A stretch of 64,000 nucleotides of DNA from Oikopleura dioica (Eukaryota; Chordata; Appendicularia; Copelata; Oikopleuridae), in assembly GCA_907165135.1 (NCBI GenBank), contig OU015567.1:2981001-3045000 (forward strand). Reading direction: 5' to 3'. The stretch's first letter is position 1; the number at the start of each line of letters is the position of its first letter. Below, piece after piece: positions 20,279 to 31,176 of the stretch. The position numbers and the translations under genes were made by a program. Below the pieces are notes generated by a model that searched no databases, had not been told where the DNA came from, and saw nothing but the letters and a program-made list of their open reading frames with translations.

Positions 20279-23200
20279 CTAAGATGTTTTCGTCCGCTTG
20301 AGGCATCGAGGTTTTCCGGCTTGTCGTTTTAATTGACTAAAATAGTGAGTTTAATTAAATAATAAATATACCGTCAATTAGAGGAAAGTCAAGCAAGAAC
20401 GATGTTCATAGAAATAACACGGAAATGGCAAATTAAAAAGCAAAGAAACAGCTCAACAGAACTTGATTGTTATGGAAGAAAACGACCGTTAAAACACGTT
20501 AGGACGATTCTTTTTCAATAATTTCCCTAACAATCGGCAAATGTCATTGACAAGTGTATTACAAGATGATTATTTTGGTTTCCAAACGTCAACTAGTGCT
20601 AACACTATATTGAAGTACCAGAATCGGGGAGCAATTTAATTGGCCAATTCTTTCCAAATTACCTTGATAATAGTTTGCTCGTGTTTCTCTCGATCAGAAC
20701 CTGTCTTTTGAGCGCTTCGACTTCGCTTCTTCCTAGCTCAAGATGAACTTCTTCAGCTGTTGGTCGAGCGGAAGGACTGTCAGCAAGCATTCGGGAAATG
20801 ACTGTAGCCAGTTCTTGGCTGAGGTGATGGCTGTGCACGGCGAAGAGCTGGGAAAATGTTGGAGATCGGATGTGATGCCATTCGGAGCCGTTTTTCGGCA
20901 GGATTTTCAGCGTGGCGGATTCAAACGCTGAAAGACCTGAAAAACAGATTAGTCGGCTGTTCTGGCTTTCTTGAGAAACGAAAAGTTGCTGAAAACTTTC
21001 TAGGGTAATGAACTTATGATTTACCGAGGCTGAAGATATCGCCCATGCGCAAATCTATGCATGAATCTGATTGGATAATCTCCTTCGCTGCATAACGGCA
21101 ATCACCTTCCTCATATCGCGTCTCATCGTAGGGTGTAACGTGGCCAAGGTCGCCAAGTTTGTACTCGATCTTGTTTTCACTGAATAAAATTTTTCACAAT
21201 ACTATGACGTGCTTTTTTTAAGGTTAACGAAGTTTTCCAGCCCACTTCCGCCTTATAGACCCCCTAACACCATACCTTTTTAGAATCAGCAGAAAATTCT
21301 AAGAACTTTGACCATTTAAAATTCTAGAAAACTCCACTTCCGGTCGATTCTAGAGCCGGAAGTTGACGAAATTTTTGTGTTAGGGCAAAGTGTGACCTAT
21401 CAAATTGATGCTCAGAAGATTTTGATTTATCCTATAATCAATATATCAGAAGAAAGAGTCCCTAATATGGTCAAACCGACCGGTAAAATTATGTAAAAAA
21501 AGCATAAAATGATCAATTTTTTTTTCAGTTTTTTCCGGTTGGTTTGATCCTCGTTGGTGTTGATTCTTTTCTTAAATGATAGGAAATCGTCTGAGCATCA
21601 ATTTGATAGGTCACACTTTGCCCTAACACAAAAATTTCGTCAACTTCCGGCTCTAGAATCGACCGGAAGTGGAGTTTTCTAGAATTTTAAATGGTCAAAG
21701 TTCTTAGAATTTTCTGCTGATTCTAAAAAGGTATGGTGTTAGGGGGTCTATAAGGCGGAAGTGGGCTGGAAAACTTCGTTAACCTTAAAAAAAGCACGTC
21801 TATGAAACGAAAATACTTTTTTGTGATAATATTGCAGAAAAAGCGAAATTTTTCTGCAGAGAACTTCAAGTATTTTCAAGTTTACCCGAGCCGACCAACG
21901 AATATTTATGGTGACACAGTCAAGTGCCAAAAAACCCCTTTTCATTATTTATTTTCACCGTTCTAACACCGTGGTTCTAGCTCCAAAGAGCCTGGATTAT
22001 GTAATGCTCCGGGTTATTTCTAATTGAGACCGTAAAAACGCAATTGCATCTTTAAAAAGCTGTCTCTCCGTCAAAAGCATCAAAATATCAACCTTGATTT
22101 TCAGGTTCGAATGGCGGTATCGACTAATGCCGTTATTTGTTTTTCTCATTCCGAAATTCATATTTTCGCTGGCCGCAGATATTTCTTCAGGGATGTCTTT
22201 CTAACTCGCCTCATCAATTTATTTCTACTTTGATAACGTGATGAGAAAAGCACAAGTCCAAGTCAAGCTTGGAAAAAACGATTACGCTTTTTTCTTCGCG
22301 TAAGTTTCACAAAAGCGCGTTGTAAATGACACTAACAACTAGTTTGAAGAAGGCTCGCCACAGTTTTTTCAACAAGCTAATGTTTTCTGTATCTTATCGC
22401 GGATACGTCATAGAAACCGAGGAACAACGAAAGGTGAAAATCTTTATTAAAAAAGCTCTTAGAAATGGCCTTCCAAAATGAAAAAAAAACAGAATTTTTC
22501 AACAAAAAATACTGATTTTTTTCTTAAAGAATCCCGAAAATTGCGGAATCCATGGTCTGTTCTCTTAATTTAACGGAAAATGGGAGGCACCAGAACAACT
22601 GGATGTCTTTCTGTTGACTATTGACTAAACATCAACACCGATGACCACCTATCTTATGTATATAATAAGACCCTTATTCTCAGAAAATAAAATTATGCGT
22701 TCGATCACCAGTGTTGATGTTTAATCGACAGTCGTCACAAAGACTTCCGGTTCATCCGGTGCCTCCCATTTTCCGATAATTTCAGGGAATAGACCACGGA
22801 TTCTGTAATTTTCGGAATCTCAACCTAAACAAGCATAGTTTCGTTTTGAGTAATTTAAGGACGTCTACCCGCAAAGGAAGGAATGAATTTCATGTACTGC
22901 GTCAATATCTTTGCTTGGCTTTTCAAAAAAGCTACGTTCAATTCAATTTTCGTTTTAGTTAGTCAGCTTCACCTTCGCGGAATCTAAACATCCCCCGTTT
23001 ATATTCACAATCGAGAATAATCCAATTAATCAAGCTTTCCCTGTTGGCTCATCAAGACGGAAAGAAAACATTTTGATGTGTATGTTTTCGGTCAAACAAT
23101 GAGATATTTGTTAACGTGTGAAAGCGAAATTACAACTGGCCACTTAGGGATTAGTGGTCGTTAGCTATGTTTTTTCTGCGTGGACAAATCGCTCGGAGAA

Positions 23201-25953
23201 ATTATTATCCGTATTTTGTTTCAACATTTGTGCCTCATATTAACGGGACTTCGAGAAATAGACTCGTTGATAAAGGAACTTGGGAGTTATTAAAAGTGAT
23301 GGGCGAGTTCAGTGACTATTGGATCCTGGACTTAATAATGACAGGGCTAACTATTAATGGACAACGCATAGTCCAACATTAAATAATAATCATATTTCTA
23401 ATTGGGCTTCTAGATGTTTCTCATTAATCGGATTGAGTTCCCTTGAAGAGAATACGTTTTTTTCTTTTTGATGTTCGATTCTAACCTGATGACTCTGAGA
23501 ATATTTGCCGGTTTGATATCCATATGGGCCAGTTTCTGCCGGTGAATGTACGCCAGTCCGCTGGTTGTATCCCTCAAAAGGTTGAAAACACTGTCTTGAT
23601 CAAGTGGCCGGGCCACGTGGCTGGAAAGTCTGCGATCAGCAATTTCGTCGCCGAGAGAACCTCCATTACAGAATTCGCTCTGGATCTAAACACGCATTTT
23701 AATAGGCGTACTATTTTCTCGCGGGAATTTAACGAAGAGCGCAAGGTACACCCTAACGCACTTGTTTCGACTGATTTTTAGAACAGCATTAATAAACTAT
23801 CTTTCTAGCAATTTTAGATTTCAAAAAATCTTGTCGAGAAAAAAAAGAATGTCTGAAATGTTTTTAGATCCAAACCAAAAATAGTCCTTAGAATCGGATT
23901 TTACGCAATTCATCCCTCGAATTTCCGCGGATCAAATTTGATCCCCTTCAACTAACGAACAACGGAAAAACATAATTTCGTAAATCACGCGTTCTTAGCT
24001 GCCCTGGAGTTCGGCCTTCAGAAAATTTTCTAACTGTTATTTTATTTTTTAGATTCTCCTTAATTGGTGCTTTAGACATTTCTAAGACATTCCTGGTTAT
24101 CATTTTTCGAAGAAATTCGATATTTTTTAAACCTGCAAGCGGTTTTTTGTGGCATTATATCCTCTCTTCTGGCGTTTCTCTTTCATCAAAATTTAACTGT
24201 CCTTAATCATTCTTCCCAAATAACCCTTACTCTTAGTGCTTGAGTATAAACATGATGTCAAGGTGAAAACGATGCTCAGACCGATGTGCAATTGTCTTCA
24301 TAACACGCGCAACATTAGCCATGCGCCAAGCTATTATTCAGAAAAAAATACCTTGCCCTTGTAAGTTTACGCGAGCAATTAAAATTGACTTACAAACATC
24401 CTGTCGCCTTCGCTCCACGCCGAATAATATCTAACAACGTTGTCGTGCTTGTCCAGCACCGCATGGGCGCATACCTCGCGAATCGCTTTCGATCTAAACA
24501 AATTTCAGCACGAATTTCGAAGAAGACGACATACTCGGTCCGGGAGCCGATTATTGGATTCTTCGTTTTCTTGATGGCATAGAAGCAGCCATCCAGACGG
24601 TTTTGGACTTTGAAGACTTCGCCGAAATCGCCAGAGCCGATTTTTGAAACTTCCAAGAAATCCGATTTATACCTGAATTAGAAAATTTCAATAGGGAAAC
24701 GGTGCTAGAATTTAAGTAAAATAAGCATCTCTAACATTTTTTTTTTCATTTTTCAAAAGCCGCAAGCGGCTTTTTGGTTTTTATGAAAGCCGCTTCGCGG
24801 CTTTCGAGTCAAAAGATATCTAGAGTATTTTTTTGTACCTGGATTGAACATCAATTCTAGACTGCCGAATCTGCCTGGCGCTGTGGCTCAAGGCTGGGCG
24901 GAAATTTCTGTTTGTTGGAGTGAAGGGATTCGAGATCGCTTCAGGAACTGGAGAGTGCATATTTCGAGGTCGGAGCCGGGGATTTTCTTTGCCTTGGGAA
25001 AGTCGGCGGACAAGGGACCTTGGAGTGTGCGGCGAGTCAAAAAGAGAAAGCCTCTTTGCAACTCTTTTGGGACTTTGCGGCGGTGAACTTTCTGAATCGG
25101 CCACGGTTTCATTTTCTGAAATTTCATCGGCGAAAAGCTTCGTTCTCGATTTTCTTCTTGCTTTGATTTCGGCAGATCTGAGAAGAGCGAAGGGAGAGCG
25201 CGGGAGAGATCGTTCCATTCCTTCCATTTCCATTCCTAAAAGAATAAAGTAAAGATATAAATAAAGATTATAGGATTTTAGATTTTCGAAAAGTTCAGAC
25301 CACACAATTGGTAAGTAAAGCGGCTTATGTTATCTCTTCGTTTAGTTAAAAAATAAAGAACGCCACTACGGAAAGCACGGTTCTTTTTCAATTTTCTCGC
25401 ACAGCGGGTGGTTATTTTGATTATTGATAACATCAGAAAAAATTGATAAATTATGCTCTGTTTATTGCGATCAAAAGATGAAACAAGATGTTTATCCTCG
25501 ATTTCACGCAACTTTTTTCCACGATGAGGAAATTTCGATCATTGTCGATTTTCCTATTTTATCATCATGAAAATAAGGGTGTCTCGTACTATACTGATAA
25601 AACTTGTTAAACAAACTATGTTAATAATTTAATGTTTATTTTATTCTTGTGATACCCTTAATTATTCGCTCAAAATCTCCATTTGCTTTAGTTCTTTTCT
25701 TGTGAATTTTGATAGAAAATTTAAGGGTATCACAGGAATATCATGTAAATTGCCGAAATGAAAGTTAATTCCGTCAATATAATTTATCTGATGACACCCT
25801 AAATTTCTAGATAAACTAAAATCAAAGATTTTTACCTGAATCATGGCTTGAAAAAATCTCTTCTTCTTCTGAACTTTGGATCATCTCAAAATCAGCCTCG
25901 AAGCTTCCCCGCTTTTCGAAGAAATTTTCCGGCTTCGGAAAGTTTTCGTTCAT
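20279..25953 (-). CDS. wee1: Wee1 mitotic inhibitor kinase
   Basis: A nuclear kinase that phosphorylates Cdk1 on its inhibitory tyrosine and so delays mitosis. Eight minus-strand exons join in perfect phase: 25836-25953, 24839-25235, 24535-24672, 24394-24493, 23486-23685, 21025-21179, 20663-20936 and 20279-20336, giving 479 residues. The N-terminus carries the Wee1 block KRLSLFDSPHTPRSL and NPFTPTNRNF. The kinase domain starts near residue 180 with KIGSGDFGEVF, then YAIKKTKNP, REVCAHAVL, NVVRYYSAW, SEFCNGGSL, HMDIKPANIL (catalytic loop) and KLGDLGHVT (DLG instead of DFG, as in the family). The C-terminus is short and basic. Most exons are small, but introns 1, 4 and 5 (0.6, 0.7 and 2.3 kb) are swollen by palindromic and fold-back repeats. 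No coding lesion is seen. Confidence 0.95.
21207..21799. mobile_element. 593-bp fold-back element in a Wee1 intron
   Basis: The left arm (ACGTGCTTTTTTTAAGG onward, about 220 bp) is repeated inverted, nearly base for base, in the right arm ending CCTTAAAAAAAGCACGT. About 130 bp lies between them. A 5-bp direct repeat CTATG flanks the element (21202-21206 and 21800-21804). It has no coding capacity. It lies in the 2.3-kb intron of wee1, with its end only 27 nt from the 3' splice site at 21180. Confidence 0.85.
22529..22820. mobile_element. 292-bp hairpin element in the same Wee1 intron
   Basis: The left end GAATCCCGAAAATTGCGG and the arm with GAAAATGGGAGGCACC are mirrored on the right (GGTGCCTCCCATTTTCCG, then GAATTTTCGG in reverse sense). 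The arms also pair around CATCAACACC/GGTGTTGATG in the centre. Pairing is good but less perfect than in the 21207 element, suggesting an older copy. No clear target duplication. Confidence 0.65.
24755..24805. repeat. Pair of AAGCCGC palindromes
   Basis: Two short perfect palindromes in a row: AAAAGCCGCAAGCGGCTTTT (24755-24774) and AAAGCCGCTTCGCGGCTTT (24786-24804). They lie in the second intron of wee1 and belong to a family with four clusters in this window. Confidence 0.8.
25574..25809. repeat. Two mini inverted elements, TAAGGGTGTC family
   Basis: First unit: TAAGGGTGTC (25574) facing GATACCCTTA (25651-25660). Second unit: TTAAGGGTATCAC (from 25721) facing ATGACACCCTAA (25791-25802), with arms extended by TAGAAA/TTTCTA. 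Both lie in the first intron of wee1. Confidence 0.6.
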
Positions 25954-26051
25954 AGTGTTCTTCTTTCGAATCTCTGTTATGTTACTACGAGCTCTCTTTC
26001 TTGTGGTTTTTGTAGTAAGAAAGTCGGAAAGTCAAATTTGCGCTTTTTGAA

Positions 26052-26126
26052 ATGGCGCGCTTTGGCGAATCAAATGCCGCGCTCGCGCCCAAAAGCGTGC
26101 TGATTCGCCGCGCGCGCCAAATTCGA
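26052..26126. repeat. GC-rich 75-bp palindrome
   Basis: TGGCGCGCTTTGGCGAATCA is mirrored by TGATTCGCCGCGCGCGCCA within 75 bp. It is far more GC-rich than its surroundings. It lies about 100 bp upstream of the wee1 start and at the 5' edge of the next plus-strand gene, so it could be a bidirectional promoter element or a small hairpin transposon remnant. Confidence 0.6.
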
Positions 26127-26132
26127 ACCAAG

Positions 26133-26423
26133 CTGAAGAGCTCGATCGTCAAATCGAGTCCTTCAGTGGAAAAATCAAGGAAGAAATTTGCGTCAGAGGA
26201 ATCATGGGATTAATAAAATAACGCACAAGTTTCATGTGATGAGAATTTGTTGGGTAAATTTGGAATGATTTGATTTTTGCCAAGAAAGAAGCCACAAAAA
26301 TGAAGTTAGAAGATCAAGGTCGTCTTCCACGAAATTTGTTAAACTTTTCTAGCGTTCAAAACGGCTGGCCAACCTCAAGTCGCCGCCGATATTAACATAA
26401 TCCCAAAGATGCCGAAGCAGTGA
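26133..26423 (+). CDS. 3' part of a small unknown gene
   Basis: Three short exons join in phase: 26133-26191 (EELDRQIESFSGKIKEEIC), 26285-26318 (KEATKMKLEDQ) and 26353-26423 (FKTAGQPQVAADINIIPK and a stop). All boundaries can be read as GT-AG, though the donors (GTCAGA, GTCGTC) are weak. The peptide is charged and helical at first. The 5' end is not resolved: the frame runs back into the GC-rich palindrome at 26052-26126 without a usable ATG, and an ATG at 26052 opens a different frame. It is divergent to wee1. No family recognised. Confidence 0.4.
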
Positions 26424-27610
26424 GTACATCTCAGCTAGCATTTTTGGACTGCCGGTTTGACATGCCGCACTCAGAACCTTACGTTATTAATTCAGCTTTT
26501 CAGAAAAACTATACCAAAAAGCATTTTAGTTAAGAATTTTAGACATAATTGCTCAAAGAAGCTCAATTAAGAATTGTCCCAAATGAGTTATCCATTTAAT
26601 TGCTGGATTAGTTTTGACACGTTTTCGATTGTTCTGGACTTTAATTAGTGGTCTAAAAGCTAGCTTATTTCCATGTTTATATAAATTAAATCCAGTACAA
26701 TAAAAGCTTAATGATAAAGTACCCCTCTATTTTCGTCAAAATAAAAACTGCTGGGCCATCATTGATGCTTCTTCTACCTCATCTAAAATCAAATTAAGAG
26801 TTTTAAAGTATTTTGTATTTATATTTGGACACGTTAGTGTCAATCTAAGATAAGTTTTTATAATTGATTTGAAATGAAAAATAATTATCGAAACCAACAA
26901 AAGCTTATATGAAAAACGATTAAGAGATCGTCGATCGAGAGGGGTGTCTCTGATGACTTTTTTCCAAAATGAACAATAGAGATACCCTTAATTTTTGTCG
27001 GAAAAGAGAACAGAAGCCTTTGAGGGTCCCTAAGTTCCCTTGGTAAAATGGCCAATTTAAAGCACCAGTTTCTTTTATTTCAAATAAAGTAAAGTTTCGT
27101 CTCTATTTTTTGCATTATTAGTAAAAACAAAATCTGAAACAGTTAGTTCAATGTTAGCAAAAAATCACTAACAATTACATTCAAAATTGTTATTCAAAAA
27201 TATGCAAAAAAGTAAAGAAACTTTTATCCAGAATTTGCAGTAGAAAGTGAACTTGGAAAAAATTGTGGAAGGACTTGATTCGTGCTGATGGTTTTGAGGC
27301 GATTAGAGTACGTGAGTGGTTCTTGATCCAAACCAAAAATCCGCCACGAGTGAGAAGCATATTCTATTTTGCAATATCGCCTTTGGTTTTGGATAAATGG
27401 AATTTATAACGCCCAAGTCAAACTTATTCATGACCGTAATCTTGAGATAAAACTGTATTAGAACTTTCTTCTTTTGTCAACCACAAACAGAAGCTTACTC
27501 ATCGCAGTTATCTGACAGTAAGGTGAGCCGATTAAATAGATTTTTCAGAAAAAATTTGATCTTTCTGCTAAAAATTGTCTCTAGCGAATTAAAATCAACC
27601 ATTTTAAATG
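26424..27610. other. AT-rich spacer
   Basis: About 1.2 kb without a convincing gene. It holds one more facing pair of the GGGTGTC/GATACCCTTA words (26942-26990). Confidence 0.45.
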
Positions 27611-27729
27611 TTTCCGAGTGGTGGCGCTGTTGTTAAGCGAGTTCGTCTCTTATTGGCTAGAAGATAAATCTTTCAATAAACAAGCCAATCAAATTCAAAT
27701 TCAGCCTCAAACAGCGCCACCCTCTGAAA
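27611..27729. mobile_element. 119-bp MITE, copy 1 (3' side of zinc-finger gene)
   Basis: The ends TTTCCGAGTGGTGGCGCTGTT and, inverted, TTTCAGAGGGTGGCGCTGTT face each other, with an inner pair TTATTGGCT/AGCCAAT. A second copy of exactly the same length lies at 28253-28371. This copy ends four bases from the stop codon of the zinc-finger gene, so it forms the start of its 3' UTR. Confidence 0.75.
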
Positions 27730-27733
27730 AATG

Positions 27734-28236
27734 TTAGAAAAAATCGTTTATCCGTTCCAGATTAGATAAGACCTCGATCGTGATCCATGATTTTGAGCTT
27801 TTCTCTGATTTCGTTTTCTTGTCGCTTATTTCTTTTGCCGTTGATCTGATGTCACCATTTTTGAAGGCCATGCCTTCGAAGTGTTTATCCCTTTTCTGTT
27901 GTCGATGCCACCTGTCGAATGATCTGTAAGTTAATTTGATCGATAAAAATAATTAAAAAATAATGTGATAATTGCACTTTCAACTTGAAACCTGGCAAGA
28001 TTCAATTTTATTTGTACGAACAACAACAGTCTCTTGTTCAACGTGACCCTTTTTGAACCATCAATCTACTTGTAAATCAAATTAATCAGAAAACAACTAA
28101 GCTGCTGTCTGTCAGCATTAATCAACTCAGACCGTTTCCTGTCATGACTAGCCAAATTCGCAGCGGAAGAAAATTCTCTCTCGCACAACTTGCATTTGTA
28201 CTTTTTCGCAACCAAGCAGCTTTTCAACGGTTTCAT
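27734..28236 (-). CDS. Small zinc-finger (C2H2-like) protein
   Basis: Two minus-strand exons (28133-28236 and 27734-27923), joined by a 209-nt GT-AG intron, code 97 residues. The first exon carries the finger core YKCKLCEREFSSAANLASH (Cys-x2-Cys-x12-His). The next His comes after ten residues (DRKRSFDRWH) and a third follows in KRDKHF, so the second zinc ligand on the His side is not the usual spacing; it may be a U1-type or degenerate finger. The rest is Lys/Ser-rich (KEISDKKTKSEKSSKSW). The ATG at 28236 is the only one in frame before the finger. The gene is bracketed by two copies of one MITE. It could bind DNA or RNA; the target is unknown. Confidence 0.7.
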
Positions 28237-28252
28237 TTTTATAACTCATTTT

Positions 28253-28371
28253 TTTCAGAAGATGGCGCTGTTTGATTATGAGCTGAAATTTGATTGGCTT
28301 GTAGAATGAAAGAGTTATCTTCCAGCCAATCAGAGATGAAGTTGCTGAGCAACAGCGCCATCACTCGGAAA
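28253..28371. mobile_element. 119-bp MITE, copy 2 (5' side of zinc-finger gene)
   Basis: The ends TTTCAGAAGATGGCGCTGTT and, inverted, TTTCCGAGTGATGGCGCTGTT are the same family as the 27611 copy, with the inner TTGATTGGCT/AGCCAATCA pair. It begins 17 bp upstream of the zinc-finger start codon, so it must contain or replace the core promoter of that gene. Confidence 0.75.
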
Positions 28372-28730
28372 CAATTGAAATATTTGATTATGATTTGCTA
28401 GGTGAAAATTTTTTATAAAAAAAAAGTTGCATCCTGATAATCCAGGTGCAAAGAAAAACGTTGCAGTGGTTTAAAAACTCGCAAAACTGAACTTAATTTA
28501 AACGAAACAAGCCGCAAGATAGTCTTGGATTGACCTTGCGCTTATTTTTAGAGTCTTTCTAAAAGTCGAAGCCCTCAGCGACTTGATGGATAAAAGTATA
28601 GTGCAGACAAGCATCTAGGATTTTATATAAGGACTTGGGATTTTGGTCAGAACAGTTCTGAAAGAATATTAAAGCTGGAAATTATCAGCTTGCGAAATTT
28701 AGAACTTTTTTTTTTTTGATAAAAAATGTC

Positions 28731-28990
28731 CGTTTCCTGCATTTATGATCAGCCAATTGAATCGGATCGTAGAAAAAGCCCTCACACAACTTGCATTGAA
28801 TCATCGCTGATTGAATCTTTTTCAAGTTCCCAACCACTTGAACTCAAATTCGGAACTGCTTCTAATTCATCTTCTAAATCCGGAACCCTTTATTTTCATT
28901 TAACTTTCCAATCTCGCAATAAGAATAGATTGAGTGGCGGCACTTTTTCCTTTAGTCGCTTCGCAGCAGGCTGGGAGGAGCTTTCCAATG
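28731..28990 (-). pseudogene. Degraded second copy of the zinc-finger gene
   Basis: On the minus strand 28731-28804 codes QCKLCEGFFYDPIQLADH followed by CRKR, clearly homologous to the finger exon of the gene at 27734-28236, including the Lys-Arg end at the same splice position. The position after the last codon is GAC rather than the GT donor of the active copy. Upstream pieces (LEDELEAVPNLSSSGWELEK and ESSSQPAAKRLKEKVPPLN) look coding but lie in other frames with stops between them. No second exon matching the active gene was found. A plus-strand open frame over the same stretch is a shadow. It could still be a gene with unusual introns. Confidence 0.5.
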
Positions 28991-29210
28991 TTAAAATATC
29001 TTAATTGAAAAGGATAGACATGCTTCCTTGAGAAGTTAAGGGCGTACAGAGCGGATTTGGCGATTTAATTCAAGCATTGACGCTTTTTTGCTAGTAGCGT
29101 TATCTTAAACAACTCTGTTTTACTAAGTGTTCTTTAATTATCTCCATTTGACTGTGTTATTTTGGTAGAGTCTTACGTTGAAGAAAATAAATTAACGATG
29201 TCTATTCTTC

Positions 29211-29562
29211 TAGGGGATGGTGGTCAAGAATTATGAAATGATTATTTTCGGCTTAAACTTACAGCTGTTCAATGAAATAACATATTTTTTTTCTCGAACA
29301 ATCTATTTCTAGCATCAAAATCACGCTGCAGGCAAATCTGCCAAAAAAGGCCAAAAATGATCAAAAATCGGAAAATGTCGACTAAAAAATAGCTAAAATC
29401 GCGATTACGTCGTTTTTTCCTTGTTTTTTTTTCTAAAACTGAGCCTTCAACACAATTTGAACCTTTTTTAACTTGTTAAGGTTGAGAACGAAAAAATCTT
29501 TATTCGAAAAAATTGAGTTTTTTAGGTTGAAAAAATCCTAGTTCTTGACCACCACCCCCTTA
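29211..29562. mobile_element. Fold-back element with TAGGGG ends
   Basis: TAGGGGATGGTGGTCAAGAA at the left end faces, inverted, TAAGGGGGTGGTGGTCAAGAA at the right end, about 350 bp apart. The start resembles the hAT-like ends of the elements at 1056 and 11073. No target duplication or coding capacity is seen. Confidence 0.6.
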
Positions 29563-31176
29563 AAAAAGGCTTTTTTGCTTACCTATTTCTTGATTTTGAT
29601 TTCTTTTCGGAAAATAGTGAACCCCGTTTAGAGGACAGCTACTGATTCTTCTTTTTGGCATCGCGGGTTCTTTACTTCTTTTGATGTGATAGCGGTAGAA
29701 TTAAACTATCTTTATTCTATAATTGATATCGCGTTCTGATAAGCGCGCTGCTGAGAAATTCGAATGAGGGAGTTCGTGATAATCCAAAAGATAATCCTTC
29801 GCGACTCCCTCTTTTTCTTTTGATGCAGATGGGTCAGTTTCTTGTGACCCTTACAGTATTTATTCACTCGAGTGTGTTTAAATTTTTAAAAGTTTTTCTG
29901 GCTAGCCTTAATATATGTTGGTAAAACATAAACAAACTTATCACCTTAACCCTCTATTAAAAAAGCAATATTTTTTCAAGCAAAAAGAAATTTTATGGTT
30001 TCAAAAAAAAAAAACGTTCTTGGTCATCACGTTGGGTCAATTCGATGTTCTACGAATCGCCTCATCAAATTTGTTTGAATTACGATCAATCTGCGTTTTC
30101 CGCAAGGGCCTGTTATCTGAAATCGAACTGCGGGACATTGTTGAAACATCTTGTTACACTTTTTTATGCCTGAGTTTTTCTAAACGAAACATGCATTTAC
30201 CAAAAATACGTTTTTCTTGAGCTTCAATTTATCAAATCATAGTGTTAATCATTTTACCTCTCCCTCCATATTTTGAATGAAATTTTGAGTCAAAGATGGA
30301 GAAGCGTAAAAATGTAATAAGGAATATCAACGGTGCTAGGGTTATTAATTCCACGCGAATCAAAGAGGCCGCTCCTTATTTTTTTATTTGATCGCGTAGT
30401 TTTTTTTTATTTGATTTCGCCAGTTAACTTTTTGAAAACTTTATTTTTCAAATCACCTTATCCGCTTAATCGAATATGATATTTTGGTGCCCGCCCTTAG
30501 CTGAGTTCCGATAAGCTTATTTGATCTATTTTACTTTTTCAAAGATTCTTAAGGCTCTCTCTCGTTCTTATCGTTCTTTTAATTGCGTGGAAAGAAGATT
30601 ATTAAATTAAGAAACAAACCGATTTTTTTTAATTATTATAGACTTTTTATTCTAGCAGCAGGAAAATAAGGAGTTCATGTAAATGTGCAAGTAAATGAGT
30701 TTTCATTCTTTGTCGAATTTCGATCTTCCTCTGTTTCGTTTCAGATTCCATCGTCGATCATTTTCAATTTCGGATTGTTGTTGGTGTCTTTGAGCATTTA
30801 TTTTGCTTGAGCGTTGTTTTCGGGGAGAATTATTTACAAAAAAATACAATGCAATATTCAATTTTGTGTGTTTAAAGTGAAACTATTGCTTTTTGGCTAA
30901 TATTATTTGGGTTTGATAGAAGAGAGTTCTCTTCTGTTCGCTTATTTACAGGAGCTATTCCGTTATATACAGTATTTACAAAATTATGAAGCAAATCATC
31001 AACTAGAACATTGATGAATGGTAGATTATTGTTAAAAAAGTCTTCATTTCAATGAACTGAAGAACTTAAAGCGAGCTATATTTAGAGCGAATAATTTCCA
31101 ATGCTGGTTAATTTCAAGAGCGATCTTTGAAAACTATTGTTGGAAGAAAATTTTTTGCAGGAAAAAATTTTCGTTT
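29563..31176. other. AT-rich spacer
   Basis: 1.6 kb without a supported gene. A small hairpin (GAGGGAGTTCG facing CGCGACTCCCTC) lies near 29766-29810. The plus-strand frame at 29915-30220 is AT-rich and domain-free, and is not accepted. Confidence 0.45.

Noticed and set aside
28726-29004. Plus-strand 92-codon frame with a good ATG
   Set aside because: The opposite strand carries the zinc-finger core homologous to the neighbouring gene; the plus frame is its shadow.
29915-30220. Plus-strand 101-codon frame
   Set aside because: AT-rich, Lys/Phe-biased, no splice or polyadenylation support.
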